A DNA stretch of 64,000 nucleotides from Alishewanella metallidurans (GTDB lineage: Bacteria; Pseudomonadota; Gammaproteobacteria; Enterobacterales; Alteromonadaceae). Location of the stretch: positions 1,054,001 through 1,118,000 of the forward strand of contig NZ_JALAHQ010000001.1 of assembly GCF_036983985.1 (NCBI RefSeq), in the 5' to 3' direction. The translations under genes were made by a program, and so were the position numbers. How positions within the stretch are numbered: position 1 is the stretch's first letter; every line of letters begins with the position of its first letter. The notes beneath the pieces were generated by a model that was not told where the DNA came from, did not search any database, and saw only the letters and a list, made by a program, of their open reading frames with translations. Shown in pieces: positions 52,307 through 61,697 of the stretch.

Positions 52307-53659
52307 TTGTCCAAGCTTATAGTTGCAAAATTCGGCGGCAGTAGTGTTGCTGATTTCGACGCCATGTCTCGTTGTGCTGATATCATTTTAGCCGAACCCA
52401 ATATCCGTTTAATCGTAGTGAGTGCCAGTGCTGGCGTTACTAACTTACTGGTTGCCATTACCAAGCACTGTGACATTAGCGAACGTTACGTTTGCTATCA
52501 AGGTATTGAGGCTATCACGCTCTCGGTAATTAACCAGTTGCAGCAGCCAGAGTGCGTAGCCGCAGAAATTAAACATTTACTACTCGCCCTTAAGCATTTA
52601 ATTGAAAATGGAGGAGTGGTATATGGCGCAGCACAAAAAGATGAAATTCAGTCATTTGGCGAGCGCTTAAGCTCGGTATTATTTGCGCAAGTACTGCGTG
52701 AGCGTGGCGTTGCCGGTTTGTGTTTTGATATCAGACAAATAATGCGCACTGACAGTCGTTTTGGTAAAGCCGAACCGCAAGTGGCCAATATTAGTGCACT
52801 ATGTGGCCAGCATTTGCAGCCGTTACTGCATGATAATATTGTTGTTACCCAAGGTTTTATTGGTGCTGATGAGCTAGGGCAAACCACTACCTTAGGCCGT
52901 GGCGGCTCTGACTATAGCGCAGCACTATTAGGCGAGGCATTATCAGCATCTACAGTACAAATTTGGACTGACGTAGTAGGTATATTTACAACCGATCCGC
53001 GCCTAACTGAGCAAGCACGTTGTATTAAAGAAATTAGTTTTGATGAAGCGGCTGAAATGGCTACCTTTGGCGCTAAAGTGTTGCACCCGGCTACGTTAAT
53101 ACCTGCTATGCGGCGCAATATTGCTGTTTTTGTCGGCTCTAGCCGAGAACCACATGCTGGTGGTACATGGATTGCCAAAGAAGTAAAAGAGCGCCCGCCG
53201 TATCGCGCTATTGCGCTGCGTAAATCGCAAACCTTAATTACCGTTAAAAGCCCCGCCATGCTGCATGCTGCTGGTTTTTTAACACGGGTTTTTGATACCT
53301 TAAGTCGGCATCAAATTTCGGTAGATTTAGTAACCACCTCTGAGATTAGTGTGGCGTTAACACTTGATGAAAATGGCATGTCCACGGCGTTTAGTGCATC
53401 TGTTGAACCTGCATTAACCGAGCTTAAAACCTTTTGCGAGGTTAGTGTCGAGCAAGGGTTAAGTTTGATTGCCGTTATTGGTAACCATTTGCATGGCAGC
53501 AAGGGGATCCCTGGCGATTTATTTAATACTTTGGAGCGGGTTAATATGCGTTTGATTTGCCATGGCGCATCTAAACATAACCTGTGCTTTTTAGTGCAAG
53601 ACGCTGATGCGGCAAATGTTGTAAAGCAACTGCATCAACGCTTATTTACTGCAGGCTGA
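52307..53659 (+). CDS. lysC: lysine-sensitive aspartokinase III
   Basis: Phosphorylates aspartate, first step to lysine, threonine, methionine and diaminopimelate. The 450-aa product closely follows E. coli LysC: KFGGSSVADFDAM, QGFIGADE, TTTLGRGGSDYSAALL, WTDVVGIFTTDPR, and the ACT-domain pair (about 305-450) with VSVDLVTTSEISVALT. The start is TTG 52307, with AAGGAGAG about 9 bp before; the frame extends 46 codons upstream but that part is riboswitch. It is regulated by the lysine riboswitch and, by family, by lysine feedback. Confidence 0.95.
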   Translation: MSKLIVAKFGGSSVADFDAMSRCADIILAEPNIRLIVVSASAGVTNLLVAITKHCDISERYVCYQGIEAITLSVINQLQQPECVAAEIKHLLLALKHLIENGGVVYGAAQKDEIQSFGERLSSVLFAQVLRERGVAGLCFDIRQIMRTDSRFGKAEPQVANISALCGQHLQPLLHDNIVVTQGFIGADELGQTTTLGRGGSDYSAALLGEALSASTVQIWTDVVGIFTTDPRLTEQARCIKEISFDEAAEMATFGAKVLHPATLIPAMRRNIAVFVGSSREPHAGGTWIAKEVKERPPYRAIALRKSQTLITVKSPAMLHAAGFLTRVFDTLSRHQISVDLVTTSEISVALTLDENGMSTAFSASVEPALTELKTFCEVSVEQGLSLIAVIGNHLHGSKGIPGDLFNTLERVNMRLICHGASKHNLCFLVQDADAANVVKQLHQRLFTAG

Positions 53660-53678
53660 CATAAGCACTGCAGTAAAT
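53644..53678 (+). terminator. hairpin at the end of lysC
   Basis: ATTTACTGCAG (53644-53654) and CTGCAGTAAAT (53668-53678) form an 11-bp perfect stem across the stop codon. No T tract. Confidence 0.5.
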
Positions 53679-53688
53679 GCAGTTAGTA

Positions 53689-54345
53689 TTATTCGTAAGG
53701 GAGCGGGTCAGTGGCGTGATTTAACGTAAATGCCTCTAAACGCTCCTGACATGAACCACACTTACCACAAGCTTTTTCACGGCCATTGTAACAAGTCCAA
53801 GTTTTACTGTAGTCCAGTCCCATAGCAATACCATCGGCTAAAATATCAATTTTGGTGTGGCTTAAATAGGGGCTAACAATGTCTACCGCTTCATAGTTGG
53901 CTATCTGACACACATCATGCATTTTCTGTACGAATTCTGGGCGGCAATCAGGATAAATAAAATGATCACCAGAGTGCGCACCATAGTATACCTGTGATGC
54001 ACCAATCGACACGGCGTAGGCCACAGCCAAAGATAGCAAGATCATATTACGGTTAGGCACTATGGTTGATTTCATGTTGTCAGCAGCGTAATGGCCTTCA
54101 GGAATATCAATATTGTCTGTTAGTGATGAGCCAGCAAGTAGCTGATTAATAGCTGAAATATCTACTATTTTATGATTGATGCCTAATTCAGCACAGACCT
54201 GTGCGGCACACTGCAACTCTTTAACATGGCGCTGACCGTAATTAAACGACAATGCATAAACATCGTGACCGGCCTGAATAGCTTTATGTAAAACTGTGAA
54301 TGAATCCATTCCTCCGGAGTAAATCACGACAACTTTGTTCGGCAT
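53689..54345 (-). CDS. queC: 7-cyano-7-deazaguanine synthase
   Basis: Converts 7-carboxy-7-deazaguanine to preQ0 with ATP and ammonia, in queuosine synthesis. The product is 218 aa. The PP-loop is YSGGMDSFT; the zinc cysteines are in CYNGREKACGKCGSC. ATG 54345 was preferred, with GAGAGAG upstream, over a 10-codon-longer frame. It is divergent from queE, so the pathway genes share a regulatory region. Confidence 0.93.
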   Translation of the reverse strand: MPNKVVVIYSGGMDSFTVLHKAIQAGHDVYALSFNYGQRHVKELQCAAQVCAELGINHKIVDISAINQLLAGSSLTDNIDIPEGHYAADNMKSTIVPNRNMILLSLAVAYAVSIGASQVYYGAHSGDHFIYPDCRPEFVQKMHDVCQIANYEAVDIVSPYLSHTKIDILADGIAMGLDYSKTWTCYNGREKACGKCGSCQERLEAFTLNHATDPLPYE

Positions 54346-54390
54346 AGCGGGCTCTCTCTTGTATAATACAACCAAATGTTTTGCGGATTA

Positions 54391-54410
54391 CCCCGACAAT
54401 ACTGTCGGGG
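54391..54410. promoter_or_regulatory. 20-bp palindrome between queC and queE
   Basis: CCCCGACA-ATAC-TGTCGGGG is a perfect stem in the divergent region. It lies 46 bp before queC and 49 bp before queE, central for a shared operator. It could also be a hairpin at the end of one transcript. Confidence 0.45.
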
Positions 54411-54458
54411 CGCGCATTGTACAGTAGTTCAGCTGTAGGCTAAAGGGCTAAGCATAGA

Positions 54459-55124
54459 GTGTATAAAGTTAACGAAGTTTTTGAAACCATTCAGGGCGAA
54501 GGCAGTTTTACTGGTGCGGCGTCTATTTTTATTCGCTTACAAGGTTGCCCAGTAGGCTGTAGCTGGTGTGATACCAAGCATACTTGGCCGGTTAGCGCGC
54601 AAATGCAACAACCGCTAGGCGATATTATAATAAAAACTGCGGAAACCGAGCACTGGGCCGCGGTGTCGGCTGCGCAATTAGTTACGTTATTTAGCCAGCA
54701 AGGCTATCAAGCTAAGCATGTGGTTATTACCGGTGGCGAACCTTGCATGTACGATTTAACCCCGCTGTGTGAATTATTACATAGCAAGGGTTACAGCACG
54801 CAAATTGAAACTAGCGGCACCTATGAGATAAAAGCACCAGAACAAACCTGGGTAACTGTGTCGCCTAAGGTGAATATGGCCGGTGGTTATAAGGTGCTGA
54901 AAAGTGCGCTGGATCGAGCTAATGAAATTAAACACCCGGTTGCAATGGAAAAACATATAGATGAGCTGTTGCAATTATTGCAACAAACCGATTGTGCAGG
55001 TAAGCTAATTTACTTACAACCGATTAGCCAACAACGCCGTGCCACAGAACTAGCGATAGCCATGTGTAAAAAATATAATTGGCGTTTAAGCGTGCAGGTA
55101 CACAAATATTTAGGGATTAGCTAA
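54459..55124 (+). CDS. queE: 7-carboxy-7-deazaguanine synthase
   Basis: Radical-SAM enzyme of queuosine synthesis acting on 6-carboxy-tetrahydropterin. The product is 221 aa. The cluster motif is CPVGCSWC (CX3CX2C, about 30-37), with ETIQGEG at the N-terminus and VITGGEPC near 92. The start is GTG with AAAGGG 10 bp upstream. The next gene starts directly at its stop, so the two are co-translated. Confidence 0.92.
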   Translation: MYKVNEVFETIQGEGSFTGAASIFIRLQGCPVGCSWCDTKHTWPVSAQMQQPLGDIIIKTAETEHWAAVSAAQLVTLFSQQGYQAKHVVITGGEPCMYDLTPLCELLHSKGYSTQIETSGTYEIKAPEQTWVTVSPKVNMAGGYKVLKSALDRANEIKHPVAMEKHIDELLQLLQQTDCAGKLIYLQPISQQRRATELAIAMCKKYNWRLSVQVHKYLGIS

Positions 55125-55517
55125 ATGCAAACGGTAGCCGATTTTTTTCAGCTGTATGCCAAGATATACGTTAATTGTGAACTTGACAGCTTTAGTGAAT
55201 TTATTTCGTTACCCAGCATGCTGTTGGTAGGCGATACGAAAATACTGTTTACTGACATAGATAATCTGCACCGTTATATTCTGGCAAGAATTGAAAAATA
55301 CCGTAGCCTAGGTGTAGTGCATGCCGATTTTGTATTGCAGCATCAGCTTCGCTTATCAGAGCAAATGCAATTTGCCAGTTTGTATTGGCGTTTTTATAAT
55401 GCTGAAAACAAAATTATCTTCAGCTGCCACACCTCTTACACATTACAGCGCTATAGCGAAAAGTGGCAGGTAGTGGCAATTATTTTAGATGATGAAGACG
55501 CTAACTTTGTAAAATAG
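55125..55517 (+). CDS. NTF2-like-fold unknown protein
   Basis: A 130-aa protein that begins at the base after the queE stop. An N-terminal helix VADFFQLYAKIYVNCELDSFSEF is followed by beta strands ending YTLQRYSEKWQVVAIILDD. The pattern suggests a SnoaL/NTF2-like cone, a tentative reading. No catalytic residue recognised. Convergent with the Lon-domain gene. Confidence 0.6.
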   Translation: MQTVADFFQLYAKIYVNCELDSFSEFISLPSMLLVGDTKILFTDIDNLHRYILARIEKYRSLGVVHADFVLQHQLRLSEQMQFASLYWRFYNAENKIIFSCHTSYTLQRYSEKWQVVAIILDDEDANFVK

Positions 55518-55521
55518 CGGG

Positions 55522-56100
55522 CTAGGCATAGTTGGCAAGCCACGCTTGCAAGCTATTTAGACACGGAGTGGGGGTCTGCTCTAGTGCTAGCTGCTGTTTT
55601 AGTGCAGGTTTCATCGGTAACAACTCCAAATAGCGAGACGCCAGCCACGCTGCATCACGGTATTTAGGCTCTGGATATAATGCCATTAGCTCTGGATGCT
55701 GTTGCAGTAGCTTTTCTAATTGCTTAACCAGCGGATGATATTCATTGGCAATATCATGCATAGGCCACGTTGTTAGTACTTGGGTATCGGCAACATATAG
55801 CCCGTCCGACTCTTGCCAACGATTAGTTATTAATACTTTTTCTACACCAATTACCGTAACGCCTAGCAAGCCGTCATCTAATTGCTCAAAATCGTCAATA
55901 CGCACAGCCGTCGCCAATGACAAAATTCGTTCAGGGTGCTGCTGAGCAACATAGGGGTTAATTTGCGCGATAGCAAAATTACGCTTACCCGAACTTGCCT
56001 CGCTTATTAAACGCACATAACGGCGCTCAAATACCCGTAAACGCATACGGCCTTCAGGTAATATAAAGCTATTCAGCGGAAATAAAGCGAGTTCATTCAT
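55522..56100 (-). CDS. Lon N-terminal-domain protein
   Basis: A 192-aa protein consisting only of a Lon-type substrate-binding domain: LALFPLNSFILPEGRMRLRVFERRYVRLI at the N-terminus. It lacks the ATPase and protease domains of Lon. Such stand-alone domains are widespread, with function unknown. Convergent with the gene before it (4-bp gap). Confidence 0.87.
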   Translation of the reverse strand: MNELALFPLNSFILPEGRMRLRVFERRYVRLISEASSGKRNFAIAQINPYVAQQHPERILSLATAVRIDDFEQLDDGLLGVTVIGVEKVLITNRWQESDGLYVADTQVLTTWPMHDIANEYHPLVKQLEKLLQQHPELMALYPEPKYRDAAWLASRYLELLPMKPALKQQLALEQTPTPCLNSLQAWLANYA

Positions 56101-56176
56101 ATTGCTACAGATTAAATTGTATAGTTACGTCTTATACGTCGCTTAGTTAATAGTGGTTTGCCCAAATAGAGGATTT

Positions 56177-57376
56177 ATGACAACAGAGTACTGGATGTAT
56201 GTATTAACCGGCCTTAGTAGCCTTAGCCTAATTGTGCTGTTAATAATGCTAGTGCGTAAAGCGCCCGGCAGTGGTCTTAGTGAGCAGTTAGCGCAGCATA
56301 AATTAGAGTTGGTACAACAACAGGGACAGTTTCAGCAACAGTTATCTGAGCAGCTGCATTTACAACGCCAGCAGCTATTGCAACAACAACAAGAGCATTT
56401 GCTGCAGGTACTACAAAAAATATCGGATACCCAGCAAGCAGCGCGATTTGAGCTTAGTAAGAATTTACAGCAACAAGCCATAATGTTAGCCGAGCAAGTA
56501 AAACAGTTAACTCAAAGTATCGATCAACGTTTAAAGGATATCGCCGGACAGGTAGAGAAACGTCTAAGTGATGGTTTTGAAAAAACCAATCAAACCTTTA
56601 CTGATATTGTGAAACGACTCGCTCTGATTGATGATGCGCAGAAAAAAATAACCGAGTTATCTAATAACGTGGTTAGCTTGCAAGAAGTGCTCGCCGATAA
56701 ACGCTCACGCGGAGCTTTTGGTGAGGTACAGCTAACCGCACTTATTCGCAATGTTTTGCCAGAGCAACACTTTTCATTACAACACACGCTAAGTAATGGT
56801 CGTATTGCTGACTGTATGTTGTTTTTACCCAAACCCAGCGGCGATATTGCGATAGATGCGAAGTTTCCGTTAGAAAGCTATAAAAAAATGACCGACTTAC
56901 ACAGCTCAGCAGAAGAGCGAAAGCAGGCTCAGCGGCAATTTAAAATTGATATTAAAAAGCATATTAATGATATTGCCGATAAATATATTATTGCCCATGA
57001 AACTGCAGATGGTGCCATTATGTTTTTACCTGCTGAAGCTATTTTCGCTGAGTTACATGCGTATCACCCTGATATTGTTGAAGAAGCTTATCGACGCAGA
57101 GTGTGGCTAACATCACCCACCACCTTAATGGCAGTGCTAACAACCGCTAGAAGTGTGTTAAAAGACGATGCAACACGTCGACAAATTCATTTAATACAAG
57201 AGCATTTAATTAAACTAGCCGTTGATTTTTCCCGTTTTCGTGGCCGGTTCGATAATTTGGCCAAGCATATTGATCAGGCTGCCGTTGATGTAAAACAAAT
57301 TCATACGTCAGCGGATAAAATTAGTAACCGTTTTAGCCAAATTGAAAAAGTAGAATGGCTCGACGATGCCGAATAA
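56177..57376 (+). CDS. rmuC: DNA recombination protein RmuC
   Basis: A 399-aa protein limiting inversions/rearrangements. An N-terminal membrane helix (about 5-25) is followed by a Gln-rich coiled coil (about 35-165) and the RmuC nuclease-like domain: RGAFGEVQLTALIRNVLP, DCMLFLPKPSGDIAIDAKFPLE, FLPAEAIFAEL. ATG 56177 has GAGGA upstream and was preferred over a frame 8 codons longer. Confidence 0.92.
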   Translation: MTTEYWMYVLTGLSSLSLIVLLIMLVRKAPGSGLSEQLAQHKLELVQQQGQFQQQLSEQLHLQRQQLLQQQQEHLLQVLQKISDTQQAARFELSKNLQQQAIMLAEQVKQLTQSIDQRLKDIAGQVEKRLSDGFEKTNQTFTDIVKRLALIDDAQKKITELSNNVVSLQEVLADKRSRGAFGEVQLTALIRNVLPEQHFSLQHTLSNGRIADCMLFLPKPSGDIAIDAKFPLESYKKMTDLHSSAEERKQAQRQFKIDIKKHINDIADKYIIAHETADGAIMFLPAEAIFAELHAYHPDIVEEAYRRRVWLTSPTTLMAVLTTARSVLKDDATRRQIHLIQEHLIKLAVDFSRFRGRFDNLAKHIDQAAVDVKQIHTSADKISNRFSQIEKVEWLDDAE

Positions 57377-57449
57377 GCTAACTGCTTAGCATGGTGCAGT
57401 AGTAAAAGATGAGATACTAAAAAAGTAAGGCAATAAAACGGGTTTAGTA

Positions 57450-57492
57450 TTAACCGCTAACGACAAGATAAAACTTAATCGCTAGCGGTTAA
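57450..57492. terminator. inverted repeat between convergent rmuC and DUF2069 genes
   Basis: TTAACCGCTA (57450-57459) and TAGCGGTTAA (57483-57492) pair with a 23-bp spacer. Confidence 0.5.
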
Positions 57493-57503
57493 TATAGTGG
57501 CAA

Positions 57504-57920
57504 TTAACGGCGTGGATCATCTTTTAATTTGGGAATTTTTAAGCCTAACTCTTGGCCACGATTTCGAGCATAATAGGTACAACCGATAAACATAGCGCAG
57601 GCTAGCACAAACTCTAACAATGCCAGCACCTGTTGCATGCCAGTGCTTACCCACGCGTTAGTTAAACTATGTAGAAAATAAATCATCACAATAAAATTGG
57701 CCCAAGCAATAGTGTAAGCATGGCCCTTAATTATGCCATACAGCGGCAACCATAATGGCAACCAAAGTAGGGTTAATAACACATAAGCATTACCTAGCTG
57801 CGGTGGTGCAAGCAATAAAATCCAAAGTGGCTGCAGCAACCACAAACCCCAAAAGCCGATGCGGCCAATTAATAAATAACGTGCGGTTTGTAAAGCTAAC
57901 GGCGTACTACTGTGTTGCAT
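57504..57920 (-). CDS. DUF2069 membrane protein
   Basis: A 138-aa inner-membrane protein with four transmembrane helices (LLQPLWILLLAP, AYVLLTLLWLPLWLPLYG, FIVMIYFLHSLTNAW, LEFVLACAMFIGCTYYAR). The end GQELGLKIPK is typical. ATG 57920 has AGGTG 6 bp upstream. It is last in the bepA-arsC-like-wrbA operon. Function unknown. Confidence 0.85.
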   Translation of the reverse strand: MQHSSTPLALQTARYLLIGRIGFWGLWLLQPLWILLLAPPQLGNAYVLLTLLWLPLWLPLYGIIKGHAYTIAWANFIVMIYFLHSLTNAWVSTGMQQVLALLEFVLACAMFIGCTYYARNRGQELGLKIPKLKDDPRR

Positions 57921-57922
57921 GT

Positions 57923-58501
57923 TTAACACCTATGTTGTTTAAGTTGCTGACTTAACGTAGCTAAGCGTTTGCCAAATGCAATAGCAAGCCGTTGTTCTTC
58001 AACACTAAGTTTATTATCAGCATTATGACCACTAACGTGCGATGGGCCATAAGGCGTGCCGCCCGTTTTAGTTTGATGCAGTTCAGGTTCGCTATAGGGA
58101 ATACCGGTTAGCAGCATACCATGGTGTAGCAAAGGCAAACTCATACTTAATAATGTGGTTTCATTGCCACCGTGCATGCTACCCGAAGACGTAAACACAC
58201 CGGCTGGTTTATCTATTAACTCGCCTTTTAACCAAATGCTGGTGGTGTTATCCCAAAACGCTTTAGCGTCGGCCACCATATTACCAAAGCGTACTGGGCT
58301 GCCAAAAGCCAAACCGTCACAGCGTTGTAGTTCAGTTTGGCTAACAATAGCGTGACGGCTGGCATGCTGAGTGTCTAATGGTGGTATGCAGCGTACTAAA
58401 GCTTCAGCGCCAGCTTGTTGCACGCCAATAGCAATTTTATCTGCCAGTGCGGCTACCGCGCCGTGACGCGAATAATAAACAACTAGAACCGTTGCGCTCA
58501 T
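57923..58501 (-). CDS. wrbA: WrbA-type NAD(P)H:quinone oxidoreductase
   Basis: A 192-aa flavodoxin-fold quinone reductase; FMN-phosphate loop VVYYSRHGAVAALA at the start, GSPVRFGNM and FTSSGSMHGGNETT in the middle. It makes two-electron quinone reduction that avoids radicals. Overlaps the arsC-like gene by 4 bp. Confidence 0.87.
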   Translation of the reverse strand: MSATVLVVYYSRHGAVAALADKIAIGVQQAGAEALVRCIPPLDTQHASRHAIVSQTELQRCDGLAFGSPVRFGNMVADAKAFWDNTTSIWLKGELIDKPAGVFTSSGSMHGGNETTLLSMSLPLLHHGMLLTGIPYSEPELHQTKTGGTPYGPSHVSGHNADNKLSVEEQRLAIAFGKRLATLSQQLKQHRC

Positions 58502-58845
58502 GGCAGGAGCGTCAGTACATTGCTTGCCGGTCGGCCAATAACGGCTTTATTACCGCAGACGACAATAGGGCGCTCAATGAGTTTTGGCTGAGCAACCATG
58601 GCGGCAATCAATTGTGCGTCCGTTAGGCTGGTGTCGGCTAAACCTAATTGCTGATACTCATCTTCTTTATTGCGTATTAGTTGCCGTGCGCTAATACCCA
58701 GTTTAGCTAAGATCTGCTGTAATTCTGCGGCAGAAGGTGGTGATTTAAGATATTCGATAATCTCAATCTGCTGGCTATGTTGTTGTAATAACTCAAGCGT
58801 CTCGCGGCTCTTGGAGCAGCGCGGGTTATGATAAATGGTAAACAT
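58498..58845 (-). CDS. ArsC/YfgD-like glutaredoxin-dependent reductase
   Basis: A 115-aa ArsC-family protein. Catalytic Cys10 in NPRCSKSRE and the second signature RPIVVCGNKAVIGRPASNVL. Neighbouring bepA is the E. coli yfgD context, so it may not be a dedicated arsenate reductase; there is no ars operon nearby. Confidence 0.88.
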   Translation of the reverse strand: MFTIYHNPRCSKSRETLELLQQHSQQIEIIEYLKSPPSAAELQQILAKLGISARQLIRNKEDEYQQLGLADTSLTDAQLIAAMVAQPKLIERPIVVCGNKAVIGRPASNVLTLLP

Positions 58846-58866
58846 AAAATATCCTGTATAAAGATG

Positions 58867-60315
58867 TTACATACGGCGCAAACGGTCAAATTCGGTTTGT
58901 AATTGACGTTTTTTCGCTTCTAAGCGGCGGTTTTCCAGCTTTTCTTCTGTTTTTAAATGATTAAGTGCTTCGTTAATATCATCAATTGCGCGTGGGTAAT
59001 TGGCATATTGATAATTTAAATCAGCTCTCGCTTCATAAAACTTGGCCATATCACCTGCTGCTTTATAAGCGTCGGCCAACAAGCCATACGCCAGTACGTT
59101 ATCACTTTTATAAAACAACAAGCTTTTTAGTAAATGAATGGCTAGGCGATGAGCGCCCGAAACCAGTGCGACGTTGGCATAGTTTAATGTGACGACCTGA
59201 TTGTTAGGTCGCAGCAAGTATTGCTGTTCTAGTAACTCTAAACAGCGTTGATACTCTTTTTGTCCAAGTAGAATATCGGTATAAACATCCATGTAATATA
59301 AATTATGTTCATCAGTTTCTAACAGCTTTTCTATTAATTTGCGCGCCGGATCTAGGCTACCGTTATCCAACAATGCTATAGCTAAGCCGTACTGATTCGC
59401 TTTAGTGTTACCGCTAGGTTCAGTAAGTTTTTTTCTGAAAACGATTTCAGCATCTGCTTTATCGTAATGGTAGCGCGCCAGAACCCGAGCTTTGCTTAGG
59501 GTAAAGTCTTGACTATCTGGAATAAAACGTTGTGGAAACTGTTCTGCACGAAGGCGAGTATCACTAACTCGGCTTTGCGATAATGGGTGAGTTTGGAGAA
59601 AAGATAATTGCTGGTTTAAAAACCGGCTTTGTTCCGTTAGCTTCCGAAAAAAGTTAGGCACGGCATAAGGGTCAAAACCGGCTTCGACCATAATGGTCAT
59701 GCCAATACGGTCGGCTTCTTGCTCATTACCGCGGGTAAAGTTAATGGCACTTTGTGCTGAAGCGCCCTGGGTTGCCATTAACGCCGCCATGCCAGCTTCT
59801 GGGTTTACCGTGGCTAAAATAATGGCGCCCAACATGCCAGCTAAGGTTATTGGTGCTTGTTGGTTTCGGGCCTCAAAAAAGCGGGCAATATGACGTTGTG
59901 TAACGTGGGCTATTTCGTGCGCCATTACTGAGGCAAATTCACTTTCACTGTCGGCAATCGCCAGTGTGCCGGTGTGAGAGGTGATATTTCCGCCAAGCGT
60001 AGCGAAAGCATTAATATTTTTGTCATTAACCCAGTGAAATTTAAATGGAAATTTAACGTCGTTGGCCCGCGATACTAAGCGATTACCTATAGCGTTAATA
60101 TATTCATCTAATAGCGGATCGTAAACCATAGGCAGGCTGCCGCGAGTTTCGCGCGCCATCACATCGCCGAGTTGTTTTTCTTTTTCCGTACTAATGGTGC
60201 TAAATGCGTTACCACCTAAATCCGGCAAGTCTGCTTTTGTCTGCCCCGAAAGTGGCAGCGTTAATGCTACTATTACGCATAATAAAGTGGGCTTAGTTAC
60301 TACAGTGAAAGTCAT
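58867..60315 (-). CDS. bepA: periplasmic M48 protease-chaperone BepA
   Basis: A 482-aa protein. Signal peptide to about residue 28. Zinc site HEIAH (133-137) and Glu200 in NEQEADRIG. TPR repeats fill the C-terminal half. In E. coli BepA aids LptD assembly and degrades stalled outer-membrane proteins. Divergent from perM, as in E. coli; first gene of its operon. Confidence 0.92.
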   Translation of the reverse strand: MTFTVVTKPTLLCVIVALTLPLSGQTKADLPDLGGNAFSTISTEKEKQLGDVMARETRGSLPMVYDPLLDEYINAIGNRLVSRANDVKFPFKFHWVNDKNINAFATLGGNITSHTGTLAIADSESEFASVMAHEIAHVTQRHIARFFEARNQQAPITLAGMLGAIILATVNPEAGMAALMATQGASAQSAINFTRGNEQEADRIGMTIMVEAGFDPYAVPNFFRKLTEQSRFLNQQLSFLQTHPLSQSRVSDTRLRAEQFPQRFIPDSQDFTLSKARVLARYHYDKADAEIVFRKKLTEPSGNTKANQYGLAIALLDNGSLDPARKLIEKLLETDEHNLYYMDVYTDILLGQKEYQRCLELLEQQYLLRPNNQVVTLNYANVALVSGAHRLAIHLLKSLLFYKSDNVLAYGLLADAYKAAGDMAKFYEARADLNYQYANYPRAIDDINEALNHLKTEEKLENRRLEAKKRQLQTEFDRLRRM

Positions 60316-60521
60316 GTGAAAAACACCTGCCCTGTTGTCGAGTCAATGTCATAATGCTGAGTTTGTCTGGATTTTTATTAATTAGTTCCAGTTATCCAAG
60401 CCGTTAATTTAACATATATTTACCGGTAACAGTCGGTTTAGTATCAAATACGCTATTTTGTTCGGTATACTCAAAAACGCTAAGGTATTTTCGCCGTATT
60501 GTCTGGTGCTGGAGTCTTAAT

Positions 60522-61592
60522 ATGCTGGGTTGGTTAAAAAAATGGTATGCCAATAAGTTTTCAGATCCGCAAGTCGTCACCTTATTTTTGTTATTACTAA
60601 TTGGTTTTATGGCTATTTATTGGCTAAGCGGCATTTTGGCGCCAGTGCTTGTGGCTATTGCCTTTGCGTATTTGCTTGAGTGGCCAGTTGTGAGGTTATC
60701 TAGGCTAGGTTTGTCACGGTCAATTGCAACCATTAGTGTTGTCGCGGGTTTTGTTGGTTTAGCCATATTAACCCTAATGTGGATTATTCCTATTGTTTGG
60801 TATCAAGGACGTAACCTATTACGTGATTTACCGTTAATGATCGAACAGGGTAGAAGCTATCTGCTTGAATTGCCTGAATCTTTCCCAGGTATGGTTAGCG
60901 TAGAACAAATCAATATTTTAATACATTCCGTTGATGAGCGGCTGATGGTATTTGGCCGCGATATGCTGCAATTATCGTTAACCTCTATTGTCGATTTGGC
61001 GGCGTTACTGATTTACTTAGTATTAGTGCCCATGATGGTATTTTTTATGCTTAAAGATAAGTCGCAGCTTACTGCTAGTTTTGTGCAGATACTACCAACC
61101 GAGCGCAAGCTAATTAGCCAAGTATGGCAAGAAATGAACGGCCAGATTATGAATTATATTCGTGGCAAAATTCTGGAAATTCTAATTGTTGGTTCAGTAA
61201 GTTATGCTGCCTTTGCCATTTTTGGTTTAAATTATCCGTTGCTGTTAGGCGTGCTAGTGGGGTTGTCAGTGCTTATTCCATATATTGGTGCCGCAGCGGT
61301 AACGATACCGGTAGCGCTAGTTGCATTTTTTCAATGGGGCCCCACCGCAGAGTTTGGCTACCTGATGTTAGTGTATGGCATTATTCAAGCTTTAGATGGC
61401 AACTTGTTAGTACCGGTGTTGTTTTCTGAAGCCGTAGATTTAAATCCGGTGTTTATTATTATTGCTGTATTATTTTTCGGTGGCTTGTTTGGTTTCTGGG
61501 GAATATTTTTCGCTATTCCTTTGGCGTCGCTAGTAAAAGCCACTATAAATGCCTGGTCGACCAGAGTTTATCCGCAAATTGAAACGATTTAA
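60522..61592 (+). CDS. perM: AI-2E family transporter PerM
   Basis: A 356-aa polytopic membrane protein with about eight helices; family motifs PYIGAAAVTIPVALVA and FFGGLFGFWGIFFAIPLASLVKA. PerM is in the AI-2E exporter family, but its substrate is unsettled. The 206-bp divergent gap to bepA should hold both promoters; no clear operator was seen. Confidence 0.9.
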   Translation: MLGWLKKWYANKFSDPQVVTLFLLLLIGFMAIYWLSGILAPVLVAIAFAYLLEWPVVRLSRLGLSRSIATISVVAGFVGLAILTLMWIIPIVWYQGRNLLRDLPLMIEQGRSYLLELPESFPGMVSVEQINILIHSVDERLMVFGRDMLQLSLTSIVDLAALLIYLVLVPMMVFFMLKDKSQLTASFVQILPTERKLISQVWQEMNGQIMNYIRGKILEILIVGSVSYAAFAIFGLNYPLLLGVLVGLSVLIPYIGAAAVTIPVALVAFFQWGPTAEFGYLMLVYGIIQALDGNLLVPVLFSEAVDLNPVFIIIAVLFFGGLFGFWGIFFAIPLASLVKATINAWSTRVYPQIETI

Positions 61593-61598
61593 TAGTGT

Positions 61599-61665
61599 AA
61601 TAAACCGGTGAGCTCATTTTACACACTGGCTTATCGCAAACTGGTTTATTAGGCACCGGTTTATT
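61599..61665. repeat. inverted repeat with three tandem 15-bp units
   Basis: AATAAACCGGTG (61599-61610) pairs perfectly with CACCGGTTTATT (61654-61665). Within it, CTGGCTTAT, CTGGTTTAT and CCGGTTTAT recur at 61626, 61641 and 61656, exactly 15 bp apart. It separates perM from a convergent gene and may be the terminator. Confidence 0.55.
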
Positions 61666-61697
61666 AATACGCTATTGCATTTATGTTTGGTTATATT

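Noticed and set aside
58498..58845. Arsenate resistance operon
   Set aside because: Only an ArsC-like protein in the bepA operon; no arsR, arsB or acr3 nearby.
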